Assembly (NCBI RefSeq): GCF_000400365.1 | Contig: NZ_BAOG01000039.1 | Span: forward strand, 1 to 64,000 | Source: Vibrio jasicida CAIM 1864 = LMG 25398 | Lineage (GTDB): Bacteria; Pseudomonadota; Gammaproteobacteria; Enterobacterales; Vibrionaceae | DNA: 64,000 nt | Direction: 5' to 3' | In this document: positions 51,948 through 60,773 of the stretch, in pieces | Numbering within the stretch: position 1 is the stretch's first letter | How the letters are laid out: each line of letters begins with the position of its first letter | Translations under genes and position numbers: made by a program | The notes under the pieces: model-generated | Told to the model about the DNA's origin: nothing | Database searches by the model: none | The model's input: only the letters and a program-made list of their open reading frames with translations

Positions 51948-52580
51948 TTGCTACTCGACTTAGTCATCCAAAGTGTCAATGATTTTCAGGACGATTGTCT
52001 CAAACTCTGTGAGAAGCATTATCCTGCGGTGCATAACCAAGGCATGAGTGAACATCACCTTGGACTCGCGTTTGCAAGACGTATGGAACACACCTTCCGC
52101 CATTTTGGCTATAGCAGTGTCATTAAACCAATCGAAGTGCTCGATGCACCAGATTTACCTCATCATTATCGTATTTCTTCTGAAATGGGTACGGTTTGGG
52201 TACTAAGCCACCATATGGTGAGCGCAGGAAATTCTTGCCGAGAAAACCTGCTCTCCTCTATTACCGAATGGCAAAGTGAATATGGGTATGCGCTACAACC
52301 CAATGATTTGTTGTTTTTGGTCAGTGACCATTGGATTAGCCGCAGTAAAACCAGTCGAGAACTTTTACACTGGTGGATGGGTGAACTTCCTGAGCCAATT
52401 AATGAATATACCGAGCAAGGAATCACGCTCTTTACGAGCGAATCGCAGTTGAGCAATTCTTTGGATGGTAGGTTTGGGATTAGCCCTTGCTACATTAAAT
52501 TTGGCCACCCTTTGCGTCGTTCAAACAAACAACAATTGGTCAGAAAATACCTCCAACTTTATGCGGTATTACAGTGGTAG
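51948..52580 (+). CDS. Hypothetical protein, unrecognised
   Basis: A 210-residue protein that I do not recognise. The best start is a TTG at 51948 with AAGGGA six bases upstream. The sequence has short His-rich and aromatic segments (EHHLGLAFARRMEHTFRHFG, WVLSHHMVS, SDHWISRSKTSRELLHWWMG). No signal peptide or membrane helix is seen. The basic C terminus ends RKYLQLYAVLQW. It stands alone, between the DUF2164 gene and an EAL gene. Many His and Trp residues are notable, but no catalytic motif stands out. Confidence 0.65.
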   Translation: MLLDLVIQSVNDFQDDCLKLCEKHYPAVHNQGMSEHHLGLAFARRMEHTFRHFGYSSVIKPIEVLDAPDLPHHYRISSEMGTVWVLSHHMVSAGNSCRENLLSSITEWQSEYGYALQPNDLLFLVSDHWISRSKTSRELLHWWMGELPEPINEYTEQGITLFTSESQLSNSLDGRFGISPCYIKFGHPLRRSNKQQLVRKYLQLYAVLQW

Positions 52581-52774
52581 TATCAAATTGCAACGGGTAG
52601 ATTATCAGCCTGTTCATCCATTTGTTTGATGCTGGTCGATATTTCTGTTTATCGAGTGCTAACTCTCTTGCCTTGGAGCAAGCCCCCGCTTAGATTCAAA
52701 CTACTGAAGTAAAACTAGATGCACAACAATCAGTTAAGCATCAGTAAAGAGCATTGGTCTAGGTTACAACAATA

Positions 52775-53563
52775 ATGATGAGTATTTCGCAGCTGCTTGG
52801 CTGCATATCGAAGCAACCCGATGGGCAGTACATAGCACAATACAATCAACTCACGTTGCGTAGTGTGTTTCAGCCTATCTATAAACAAGATCTTTCCATC
52901 ATCGGTCTCGAAGCATTGGTTAGAATTAGTAACCAAGAAGGATTAATGATCAGACCTGATCAGTTCTTCCATTCAAACACTATCCCCGCCCAAGACCAAA
53001 TCAATGTTGAACGTCTCAGCCGTCTCATTCACATCAGTAACTTTGGTCAATCAAAGTTTTGTAATAAGAAGCTGTTTTTGAATGTTCTGCCTAAAGCCGC
53101 GGAAATGTTGGCAAAAGATGTTTCATACAGCAATCTACTCAAACAAGCGATTATTGAAGCTGATTTAAGGCGGGAGCAGATCGTCATGGAATTGGTGGAA
53201 TTAGACGCCAGTGATGAAGCTTTCTTATATAAAGCCACGAAGGAGTTGATCAACAATGGTTATCTTCTGGCGATTGATGATTACGGAATTGACGCTTCTA
53301 CCATTGAGCGAGTTCGATGCGTAAAACCGAATATTATTAAAATTGACCGGTCACTTTTACTCAGATATGAAAATGGGGACTTTTCTTGCTTGATGGAAGC
53401 ACTCAATCTCGCAAAAGATATTCGTTCAAAAACCGTTATTGAAGGAATTGAAACCGAGCATCAACTTAACTTAATGAAAAAACTCGGTTTCGATATGTAT
53501 CAAGGTTACTTATTGGCGATGCCTCAACCCCTTGAAGCCTACCAAGAAGCTAAGACGGCGTAA
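52775..53563 (+). CDS. EAL-domain c-di-GMP phosphodiesterase
   Basis: A 262-residue stand-alone EAL protein. The catalytic residues look mostly intact: EALVRI (E of EAL), LNVLP (Asn), VMELVEL (Glu), DDYGIDA (two Asp), KIDRSL (Lys), EGIETE (Glu) and YQGYLLAMP (Gln). DDYGID replaces the usual DDFGTG, so loop 6 differs and activity or dimerisation may be altered. No sensor domain is present. The ribosome site is weak. It ends 32 bases before the convergent DEAD-box gene. Confidence 0.88.
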   Translation: MMSISQLLGCISKQPDGQYIAQYNQLTLRSVFQPIYKQDLSIIGLEALVRISNQEGLMIRPDQFFHSNTIPAQDQINVERLSRLIHISNFGQSKFCNKKLFLNVLPKAAEMLAKDVSYSNLLKQAIIEADLRREQIVMELVELDASDEAFLYKATKELINNGYLLAIDDYGIDASTIERVRCVKPNIIKIDRSLLLRYENGDFSCLMEALNLAKDIRSKTVIEGIETEHQLNLMKKLGFDMYQGYLLAMPQPLEAYQEAKTA

Positions 53564-53594
53564 TCAGAGTTACTGATAGACGCCATCACCTTTT

Positions 53595-54851
53595 CTATCG
53601 GCGGTTTTTACCACGATTTTTATGAATCGCTAATTTCGCTTTTAGTTTACGTTTTTCTGATGAACGGCTCTTACGTCGGCCACCACCATTATTGTTTTCA
53701 GGTTCCACTTCTTCAACTAGACTCGGCTCGAAACCTTCTAACCATTCTTGTGGTAAACGTTGATCGAGCAAATTCTCAATAGCGTGCAACAAATACTCTT
53801 CATCTCGGCTCATCAAAGACACAGCTAAACCAGATTTACCAGCTCGGCCAGTACGACCAATTCGGTGAACATAATCTTCAGCTTTGAAAGGCATATCAAA
53901 GTTCACTACTTGTTCTAGTTGCTGGATATCCAAGCCACGGGCGGCGACGTCAGTTGCAATCAAAGCGCGAACTTTGCCTGATTTAAACTCATCAAGTGCA
54001 CGCTGACGAGCACCTTGCGACTTGTCACCATTAATCGACACAGCTTTGATACCATCCAACTTAAGCTCTTTCGCCAGTTCGTCACTACCTTGTTTGGTTT
54101 TAGTGAATACCAACACTTGTTGCCAGTTACGAGATCCAATCAAATACGCCAATAGTTCACGCTTGCGCTTCTTATCAACTGGGTACACCATTTGCTTTAC
54201 CGTTTCGGCAGTCGTATTTGGTGGAGACACTTCGACTTCAACGGGTTCATCCATCAATTTATAAGCAATGGTTTTAATGCGTTTTTCAAATGTCGCAGAG
54301 AATAGCATGAACTGTTTGCTCTCAGGTAAGCGACGAAGAATACGTTGCAGATCTGGCCAGAAGCCCATGTCTAGCATACGGTCGGCTTCATCAAGGACAA
54401 GTATTCCCGTTTTTGAAATGTTTACATTGCCGTTAAACAAGTGATCAAGTAAGCGTCCAGGAGTCGCGATAAGAATATCAGCTCCTTCTTCAAGCTTATT
54501 CTTTTGTACGCCAATGCTTGTGCCACCATAGACACAAACGATGCGGAGCTCAGTGTTGGTAGCGTATTGCGTTAGATTATCGAAAACCTGTTGAGCAAGT
54601 TCACGCGTCGGCACCAAAATCAGAGCTTGAGGTGTTCCGTTCAGTTTCTTTTGCTGCACGGCTTGGATAATTGGCAAACCAAATGCGGCGGTTTTACCTG
54701 TGCCTGTTTGAGCTGCAGCAAGTAGATCTTTTCCGGCCAAGACATGCGGGATAGATTTTTCCTGCACAGGTGTTGGAGTAACGATATTTAAACCAGTTAA
54801 CGTCTCCACCAAATGTTGTTCAATGCCAAGATCAGCGAAATTAACGGACAT
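53595..54851 (-). CDS. DEAD-box RNA helicase (RhlE-like)
   Basis: A 418-residue ATP-dependent RNA helicase. All core motifs are present: Q motif (NIVTPTPVQEKSIP), AAQTGTGKT (I), PTRELAQ (Ia), TPGR, DEAD in LVLDEADRMLD (II), SAT (III), VLVFTKTK (IV), ATDVAARGLD (V) and HRIGRTGRAG (VI). The C-terminal tail is short, Arg/Lys-rich and basic (GGGRRKSRSSEKRK), fitting RhlE-type proteins in ribosome or cold-response functions. The start at 54851 has a GAGGT site; a Met four residues upstream lacks one. Confidence 0.93.
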   Translation of the reverse strand: MSVNFADLGIEQHLVETLTGLNIVTPTPVQEKSIPHVLAGKDLLAAAQTGTGKTAAFGLPIIQAVQQKKLNGTPQALILVPTRELAQQVFDNLTQYATNTELRIVCVYGGTSIGVQKNKLEEGADILIATPGRLLDHLFNGNVNISKTGILVLDEADRMLDMGFWPDLQRILRRLPESKQFMLFSATFEKRIKTIAYKLMDEPVEVEVSPPNTTAETVKQMVYPVDKKRKRELLAYLIGSRNWQQVLVFTKTKQGSDELAKELKLDGIKAVSINGDKSQGARQRALDEFKSGKVRALIATDVAARGLDIQQLEQVVNFDMPFKAEDYVHRIGRTGRAGKSGLAVSLMSRDEEYLLHAIENLLDQRLPQEWLEGFEPSLVEEVEPENNNGGGRRKSRSSEKRKLKAKLAIHKNRGKNRR

Positions 54852-54926
54852 GATAAACCTCATAATTTTTGGAGCGCAGAGTTTACCAGAGCCTTGATAG
54901 TCCGACTACCTTTAGACTCTGCCAAT

Positions 54927-55523
54927 CTATGAATTGATCAGTTGTTGGTAGAATTCTCGCGATTCACTCAGAACATCTTGATAAAGCGCAGGAAACTTTG
55001 CTTCTAACGTTGAATACTCTTTATCCAATACTTCAAACGTTGTGGTGAGATCCGCCATACGAGGCGTACGTTGAGACATTCGATATAACGCAAACTCTAT
55101 GTTTTCCAATTGGCGATAAGATTGTAACCACCCACCACTCCACATTCGGTTATGTATCAGTAAAAACCTTGATGGCAATGAATCTGTGATTTGGTTATCG
55201 ACTTGTTTGAAAGCTTTGTGGACAAACGAATCTAACGATTCAGAAGAAAAACTGTCCCAATGTTTGGCCAAACAATGATCCCAAAACATATCAAGCGCAA
55301 TAGGCGCAAAACGACGGGCGACACCAGTAAAGTGCGGCTTACATTCTTCTACTATGGGGTGATGATCTGTGATGCGGTCAACAAAGCGATGGAGTTTAAT
55401 GCCATTGGAAATGTCAGTTTGATACTGCTTGCTTGGATCTCCCTTTACGAAATCTCCAAGCAAGTTTCCCATTAAATGGCTATTACAATGTTGTGCAATA
55501 TGCAGGTGGGCTAGAAAGTTCAT
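54927..55523 (-). CDS. acpH: Acyl carrier protein phosphodiesterase
   Basis: A 198-residue HD-like hydrolase that removes the 4'-phosphopantetheine arm from holo-ACP. The family start MNFLAHLHIA, the metal-binding region GNLLGDFVKG and MFWDHCLAKHW match E. coli AcpH (193 aa). It lies 84 bases after the stop of the small acidic gene on the same strand, with no clear terminator between. It could therefore share that gene's Pho-type promoter. Confidence 0.93.
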   Translation of the reverse strand: MNFLAHLHIAQHCNSHLMGNLLGDFVKGDPSKQYQTDISNGIKLHRFVDRITDHHPIVEECKPHFTGVARRFAPIALDMFWDHCLAKHWDSFSSESLDSFVHKAFKQVDNQITDSLPSRFLLIHNRMWSGGWLQSYRQLENIEFALYRMSQRTPRMADLTTTFEVLDKEYSTLEAKFPALYQDVLSESREFYQQLINS

Positions 55524-55607
55524 TAGACGCTGTGAGTGGCCTTTTGGCTCGTCTTACATGAACTTATTATAACGTCTGTTGTGACGCGGTGAGAGTACTA
55601 ATTGTAC

Positions 55608-55712
55608 TTATTCGGCTTCGTCTTCTGAGCCTACGTATTCCGACAAGTTAATACCGATTTCAAGTGCATCTAGCAACTCTAGGCATTCGTCGTTTTGGTA
55701 TTGGTCGCTCAT
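55608..55712 (-). CDS. 34-residue highly acidic peptide
   Basis: A short frame beginning MSDQYQNDECLELLDALE and ending GSEDEAE, with 11 Asp/Glu and no Lys or Arg, so a very low isoelectric point. The ribosome site is perfect (AAAGGAGGTCACA before ATG), strong evidence for translation. It is preceded by PhoB-type repeats reading toward it and a TATAAA-like -10 (55801-55806). I do not recognise the family. Possible roles include inhibitor, RNA/DNA mimic or adapter, none demonstrated. It may be co-transcribed with acpH. Confidence 0.65.
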   Translation of the reverse strand: MSDQYQNDECLELLDALEIGINLSEYVGSEDEAE

Positions 55713-55814
55713 TGTGACCTCCTTTGTTTTACATCTCCTGAAGCAACCCGCTTCAATCTTCACTGTCATTTCTTTTCTTCATCGATGACAGCAACTCCTT
55801 TTTATACACTTTAT

Positions 55815-55832
55815 ATGACACATTCATGACAG
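55815..55832 (-). promoter_or_regulatory. Pho box facing the acidic peptide gene
   Basis: On the minus strand CTGTCAT-GAAT-GTGTCAT matches the PhoB consensus of two 7-base repeats with a 4-base spacer (13 of 14 half-site bases). A TATAAA lies 8 bases further, near the usual -10 distance. It lies about 100 bases before the small acidic gene. Confidence 0.7.
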
Positions 55833-55944
55833 CGAGAAGTAAAGATTTAGAAAGCTATGACAGGAATCATAAGTAAACGTTTGCATCGATTGTTCTCTTC
55901 TATAACCCCCTCCGCCCAACTGACTCCATAAACACAAAGGCTCA

Positions 55945-55973
55945 TTGTCATGGTTAATCAATATTTCTGTCAT
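55945..55973 (+). promoter_or_regulatory. Pho-box-like triple repeat facing the chemoreceptor gene
   Basis: Plus-strand words TTGTCAT, AATCAAT and CTGTCAT occur at exact 11-base spacing. The outer two match PhoB half-sites (6 and 7 of 7). No convincing -10 lies 10 bases downstream, so activity toward the chemoreceptor gene is uncertain. Confidence 0.5.
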
Positions 55974-56128
55974 TAAAAGATACGACAAACCGTTTATTGT
56001 GAATTTAGATCTCATATTTTGAAATACATCAACTGACTGTTACATATTTTGCTGATTCCTATCGCATATTTTGTTTCGATAGTCGCATAACTTGTACACC
56101 ATCCTTTTCATCTCAAATGGAGTAACAA

Positions 56129-57559
56129 ATGAGAGAAGTAGAGTTTAGAACGATAGATAAGCTATTCATTAAAATGTCTATCAACGACAAAATGTGGGCC
56201 ATTTTCCTCCTGTTTCTGGGAGCTCTAACTTCAGTGGCAGGAAGCCGATATTTCAATGACATACAGGCATTTGAGCAACGCTCGATTGCTTCTGCACAAG
56301 CGACAATTTCTGGTGTGGTGCAAGCCCAACCCGAAAATTTGCGTAATATAGGCGGGTTGGTAAACGTCAGCGCTCAAAACAACCCAAAATTCAATAATGG
56401 TACGGTAACGGTATACTCTCAACTCGAATCCGGACAAGCGATTCAGTTAACGCAAAACTTATCTAACCAATATAAACAAGCTAAAACAGACGCTTTAACA
56501 ACTTTCCTTCTTAGCATGTTATGGATTGTCCCATTTGGTTTGTTTTCGTATTGGGTCGCAACCTTTATCGGCGGCGCACTGTGGGTACTGTATACGACGA
56601 CTGAGAAAATCGGCGATGGCGATCTAACTTCACGTCTTGGTTTTCATCCTGGCCGAGACGAGTTTGGCACAATCGGCTGCGCACTCGATAAATCGATGGA
56701 TACGTTGACTGACCTAGTCAACAACGTAAAAAACAACGCACACACATTGAGCGAGACTTCAACGGCCTTCGAAAAAGACATGCGTCGGAGTGAGACACAG
56801 ATTACGCACCAATATCAAACGCTTGATTCTGTTGCGACGGCAATGGAAGAAATGACAGCATCCGCAAAAGAAGTATCGAATATCTCTCAACAAGCGATGA
56901 TGCAGTCCGATCAAGATACACAACAAATTGAGACGAGTCGTATCCGTGTTCAGAGTGTCATATCTGAAATTGAGACATTATCAAACTATATTGAGCAGGC
57001 GTCTGCTTCAGTTGGAAGCCTCAATGAAAACACCACTCAAATTAACGAAGTGATTACCACAATCAATGCCATTTCTGAACAAACCAACCTACTCGCTTTA
57101 AACGCAGCAATTGAAGCTGCCCGTGCTGGTGAACAAGGCCGTGGTTTTGCAGTGGTAGCCGATGAAGTACGTACGCTTGCAAGTCGAACACAACAAGCCA
57201 CCGTTGAGATTCAATCGATGATTGAAAAACTACAAACGGAAAGCCAAAACATTGCCTCGATCACCAACCGTACCGTTCAACAAGCACAAACAAGCAGTCA
57301 TTTGATTGATGAGATAGGTGGCGATGTAGCTTCAATTGCGAGTTCGGCCCGCTCATTAATGGACATGAGTATTCAAATATCGACTTCAGCGGAAGAGCAA
57401 AGTGCTGTCGCAAATGACATTGCCTCCGAGCTGGCCGATATCCGCTCCCAATCAAACACCATCAGAGAAGTCGCCGAGCAATCAACATCGGGAGTCACCA
57501 ATCTGACCAAAGCATCAAACTCTTTAGGTGAAATACTAAAGCGTTATCGTACCGCTTAG
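56129..57559 (+). CDS. Methyl-accepting chemotaxis protein
   Basis: A 476-residue chemoreceptor. First membrane helix near residues 22-42, a short periplasmic part (about 43-120) without a recognised ligand domain, second helix (about 122-150), HAMP (150-205), and a signalling domain to the end. The hairpin tip [33 protein letters not shown] is canonical. No C-terminal CheR-binding pentapeptide is present. The compact sensor region and Pho-type repeats upstream suggest nutrient-limitation use, by inference only. A GGAG site precedes the ATG and a terminator follows. Confidence 0.92.
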   Translation: MREVEFRTIDKLFIKMSINDKMWAIFLLFLGALTSVAGSRYFNDIQAFEQRSIASAQATISGVVQAQPENLRNIGGLVNVSAQNNPKFNNGTVTVYSQLESGQAIQLTQNLSNQYKQAKTDALTTFLLSMLWIVPFGLFSYWVATFIGGALWVLYTTTEKIGDGDLTSRLGFHPGRDEFGTIGCALDKSMDTLTDLVNNVKNNAHTLSETSTAFEKDMRRSETQITHQYQTLDSVATAMEEMTASAKEVSNISQQAMMQSDQDTQQIETSRIRVQSVISEIETLSNYIEQASASVGSLNENTTQINEVITTINAISEQTNLLALNAAIEAARAGEQGRGFAVVADEVRTLASRTQQATVEIQSMIEKLQTESQNIASITNRTVQQAQTSSHLIDEIGGDVASIASSARSLMDMSIQISTSAEEQSAVANDIASELADIRSQSNTIREVAEQSTSGVTNLTKASNSLGEILKRYRTA

Positions 57560-57579
57560 AGCAAACCGCTTCCTACGAC

Positions 57580-57607
57580 AAGGGCTTCCAATTGGAAGCC
57601 CTTTTTC
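57580..57607 (+). terminator. Terminator of the chemoreceptor gene
   Basis: Arms AAGGGCTTCC / GGAAGCCCTT with AATT loop and TTTTT tail lie 20 bases past the stop. Confidence 0.9.
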
Positions 57608-57829
57608 TTGTTTATTACGTTATCTATTCATTATTACCACTAAGTTTCGTCATTTCTTTTTCGTATCAAAAGTGGGAGAACTTAATTAAATTGAGTTTAA
57701 AGAAAGCACCGATATAATTTAGTTTGAAGTGAATCGAAATAATCTTCTGTATTTGATGAAAGAATGTTCAAAGGATAGGCGTTCAGCTATTCTAGATCTT
57801 GCCAATCAATTTTGCTGCTGGTGAATAAT

Positions 57830-58045
57830 ATGAATAATTACAACAAAGCTCACAACGCTGAAGATCTTCAGTGTCCGCTCTGCCAATGCGATGAATATAT
57901 GATTTCATCAGATGGTGAGAAATTCACATGTGCTTCTTGCGGGTTTCACACTAAAAACTTCTCTTCCATCCAATGCTTACATCAAACACCACTATTACAA
58001 ACTAAATTCAAGCATATCCACAGTTTGAGTAACGTATGTCACTAA
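57830..58045 (+). CDS. Small zinc-ribbon-like protein (71 aa)
   Basis: A 71-residue protein with two CxxC motifs, CPLC and CASC, spaced 16 residues apart, and further Cys/His residues in the C terminus (IQCLHQ, HIHSL, CH). This looks like a zinc ribbon. Frame continues upstream to a TTG at 57812, but ATG at 57830 is the simpler start. The ribosome site is weak. Its stop overlaps the convergent YieH-like gene's stop by four bases. Function unknown; the protein may be real but not strongly supported. Confidence 0.55.
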   Translation: MNNYNKAHNAEDLQCPLCQCDEYMISSDGEKFTCASCGFHTKNFSSIQCLHQTPLLQTKFKHIHSLSNVCH

Positions 58046-58710
58046 ACGGAGCAGCCTAAGAGCTGCTCTTTTAGTTCATCAAGGTGCTGAATACGAATGA
58101 CTCGCTCATCGTCGACGAGATTTACAGCAGCACCGTTATACAGCTGAACGGTCTTGATACCCGCATTCAATCCGGCTTCAACGCCTTTTGGTGTGTCGTC
58201 GATGTACAGGCAATCACTTGGTAAAAATCCCATGCTCATTGCGCTGTACATGATCAAATCAGGTTCTGGCTTCCAACTGTTTGCATCAAAAGCGGAAAAG
58301 ACTTTCCCCTTAAATGCCCCCAACAACCCTGTGAGCTCTAAGGCGTACTCAATCTTATCTTTCGGGCCATTTGAAGCAACGCAATACTCAATATTGTGCT
58401 CATCGAGAAACTGAATCAGTTTTTTAGCGCCATCCATTGGTTGTAGGTGACGAACAAACAGTTTTTGCAACTCAGTACGATATTGTGGCTCTAGCACATC
58501 AATCGATACGTTAATATTCATCAGAACCTTAGCATCGCGTAGAATATCGGCCAGTTTACCGCCCTTAAAATGTTCAACACACTCATCAAAAGTCATCTCT
58601 GCCCCATACTGGCTAAAAACATTAACCAAGGCTTGGCAACACAGACGCTCACTATCCACGAGCGTGCCATCGCAATCAAAAATGACACACTTAATATTGT
58701 TAATAGCCAT
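58042..58710 (-). CDS. HAD-family sugar phosphatase (YieH-like)
   Basis: A 222-residue HAD hydrolase. Motif I DCDGTLVDSE has the nucleophile and acid/base aspartates, motif II is in VASNGPKDK, the lysine of motif III is in WKPEPDL, and motif IV is YIDDTPKGVEAG. The length and sequence follow E. coli YieH (221), a 6-phosphogluconate phosphatase, though HAD substrates vary. The start at 58710 has a GGGGGAAG site; a frame to 58752 adds a hydrophobic 14-residue lead that is not typical. Confidence 0.87.
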   Translation of the reverse strand: MAINNIKCVIFDCDGTLVDSERLCCQALVNVFSQYGAEMTFDECVEHFKGGKLADILRDAKVLMNINVSIDVLEPQYRTELQKLFVRHLQPMDGAKKLIQFLDEHNIEYCVASNGPKDKIEYALELTGLLGAFKGKVFSAFDANSWKPEPDLIMYSAMSMGFLPSDCLYIDDTPKGVEAGLNAGIKTVQLYNGAAVNLVDDERVIRIQHLDELKEQLLGCSV

Positions 58711-58947
58711 GACTTCCCCCGACGCTAAATAATAAAAAACACTAATAACCAATTTATTTGATCTTATTGACTTATTTATTGGTACTAAATATGTTTCTTC
58801 ATGATAGATAAGTTTAAAAATGTTTAAACGACTGAGTTGGCATTTCGTGGAAATGAGAAAGAGGAATTAACGATTTTCTAAGCAAGATCACCGAATGAAG
58901 ATCCAAATTGAAGAAATATGAAACTTCACTCGGTAGGTATGGCTTGC

Positions 58948-60702
58948 TTACACCTCGTTATCTGGGAATAAGTAACGAACCTCTATAAAGTCGTCAAGAT
59001 TATCGAGAACTAACTGACACAACGCGGGGTCAAAATGCTTACCTTGCTCACGTTTAAATAACTCTACCACCTCATCGATTGTCCAAGCGCGCTTGTAACA
59101 ACGTTCACTCAGCAATGCATCAAACACATCTGCGATAGCAACGATACGTGCAAATAGATGGATGTCCTCACCTTTCAATCCATTTGGGTAGCCAGTACCA
59201 TCCCACCGTTCATGGTGCTCATAGGCGATGATAGCGGCAAGTTTAGTCAGTTCACCTTCGCGGTTATTTAGCAGCTCATAACCTTTCACAGTATGTCGCT
59301 TCATCACCTCCCATTCTTGGGGGGATAATTTGCCCTGTTTATCTAAAATAGATTCAGGCACCGCAATCTTACCCACATCGTGCATTGGGCTTATAATTTC
59401 AATCATCTCGACTTCACGATGACTCAAACCGCAGAACTCAGCCAATGTCGCGGATAACCTCGCGACACGTTTAACATGCTGCCCGGTCTCACCCGAGCGG
59501 GATTCAATCGCTTCACCAAGCACGTGAATCATTTCTTTTTGAACGCTTAAGGTACGTTTTTGCAACGTCACTATCTTACGATTTTTGCGATCAATTTCTT
59601 TACGTTGGCGTATCGTCATAAACTGACTGACAATCACCATAAACAACAAAATAATGAGGGCGCAGGCGAACAGCAATAGCTTTACGTTGACTTGAATTGC
59701 TGGTGGTGGCGCGTTAATGATGTGGGCCGTTTTCGGTATATCGAAGCGGCTGATGCCGTATTTTTGAATAGCAACGAAATCGAGCACTGCTTCAGAGATA
59801 AGCTCATCATCCACCTTTGTTATCGACAAACCAAGTTTACCTGACATCAATTCTGCGGCTTCATATCCATATTGCTTAGAGCGATTGACAAAGCCACCTA
59901 ATATTCCGGGTTCTTCCAAGTACATTTCCCACAACACAAATACTGGCGCTCCACTTTTTGAGCCAATAACATGCGCGACTTCTTGATATGAGTGGTAATG
60001 TCCGTGCTCAGCTTCGGTATTATAGTGCGTCAATAAAACTGCATCATTTGGGCTTACCTTTGCCAACATGCTTGAAGCTTCAGCGAGTGTTTCATCACGC
60101 AGCTCAATCAGATTTATCTGTGGGTACTTCTGCATTTCTTCAACAACACGTTGGTGAATTAATTCAGAGGTCATGCTTCGATCAGCTAAGTAATACAAGT
60201 TTTTGATTTGTGGGCGTACTTGATTGATTAACTTAATGTTCTCGACAACACGGTCTTGCTCATAGAGCACACTTCCGGCAGAACTCAAGGTATCTAAGTT
60301 TGCCGAAGTATCGTTGATACCGACCGCCACTAAAGGCGTTGAACGTTCAGCGTTAGGTAAATATTTCTTGGCGAATTGCAAGGCAGCGTCATCAGAGATG
60401 ATGACACCATCAAATTCGTAGTCTTGATATTTCAGCTGTAGGTAGTTGGCCATCCTTTGAAAATAGCCATCGGAGTGAATACGTTTAGCATCAAGATATT
60501 CAATAGACAGTTTAACTTCGCTGTTGGTCTGTTCGAAACCTTCTTCGATGCCATTTTGAATATCACTCGTCCATTGATAGGACGGTTCATAAGAATGTAA
60601 AACCAGTACTCGTTTGATTTCCCAATCAGTTTCGTCAGCATTGACTGCAGCCGTCCCTAGGCACAATAAAAGAGCCAATAAACGCGTCAAACGCTTAACC
60701 AT
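58948..60702 (-). CDS. HD-GYP phosphodiesterase with periplasmic ABC-type sensor
   Basis: A 584-residue membrane sensor. A signal-like helix (1-22) precedes a periplasmic substrate-binding-like domain (about 28-315, PF04392 type, with RVLVLHSYEPSYQWT). One membrane helix (about 343-365) follows, then a C-terminal HD-GYP domain (about 385-570). The catalytic HD is in MHDVGKIAVPESIL, with downstream HHERWDGTGYPNGL carrying the GYP equivalent. It should degrade c-di-GMP in response to a small ligand; the ligand is unknown. ATG at 60702 begins the signal; a GTG 33 bases upstream is less likely. Confidence 0.9.
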   Translation of the reverse strand: MVKRLTRLLALLLCLGTAAVNADETDWEIKRVLVLHSYEPSYQWTSDIQNGIEEGFEQTNSEVKLSIEYLDAKRIHSDGYFQRMANYLQLKYQDYEFDGVIISDDAALQFAKKYLPNAERSTPLVAVGINDTSANLDTLSSAGSVLYEQDRVVENIKLINQVRPQIKNLYYLADRSMTSELIHQRVVEEMQKYPQINLIELRDETLAEASSMLAKVSPNDAVLLTHYNTEAEHGHYHSYQEVAHVIGSKSGAPVFVLWEMYLEEPGILGGFVNRSKQYGYEAAELMSGKLGLSITKVDDELISEAVLDFVAIQKYGISRFDIPKTAHIINAPPPAIQVNVKLLLFACALIILLFMVIVSQFMTIRQRKEIDRKNRKIVTLQKRTLSVQKEMIHVLGEAIESRSGETGQHVKRVARLSATLAEFCGLSHREVEMIEIISPMHDVGKIAVPESILDKQGKLSPQEWEVMKRHTVKGYELLNNREGELTKLAAIIAYEHHERWDGTGYPNGLKGEDIHLFARIVAIADVFDALLSERCYKRAWTIDEVVELFKREQGKHFDPALCQLVLDNLDDFIEVRYLFPDNEV

Positions 60703-60773
60703 GTGATACCCAGCCGAGAAGAAATGATGTTGCACATACTAAATGTCGAACTCTTAACTGAGCACGACATTGA

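Larger units (their letters stand above)
55713..56128. other. Regulatory intergenic region upstream of the chemoreceptor
   Basis: 416 bases without a recognised protein gene. A 63-codon minus-strand frame at 55824-56015 has no coding signals. The stretch carries seven CTGTCAT-like words on both strands, at 55763, 55785, 55815, 55826, 55857, 55945 and 55967. Five are exact CTGTCAT/ATGACAG. The promoter and GGAG ribosome site of the chemoreceptor gene lie at its right end. Confidence 0.7.

Noticed and set aside
55824..56015. A 63-codon frame on the minus strand upstream of the chemoreceptor
   Set aside because: It has no ribosome site, has an unnatural composition, and overlaps the Pho-type repeats. 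It is best read as regulatory DNA.
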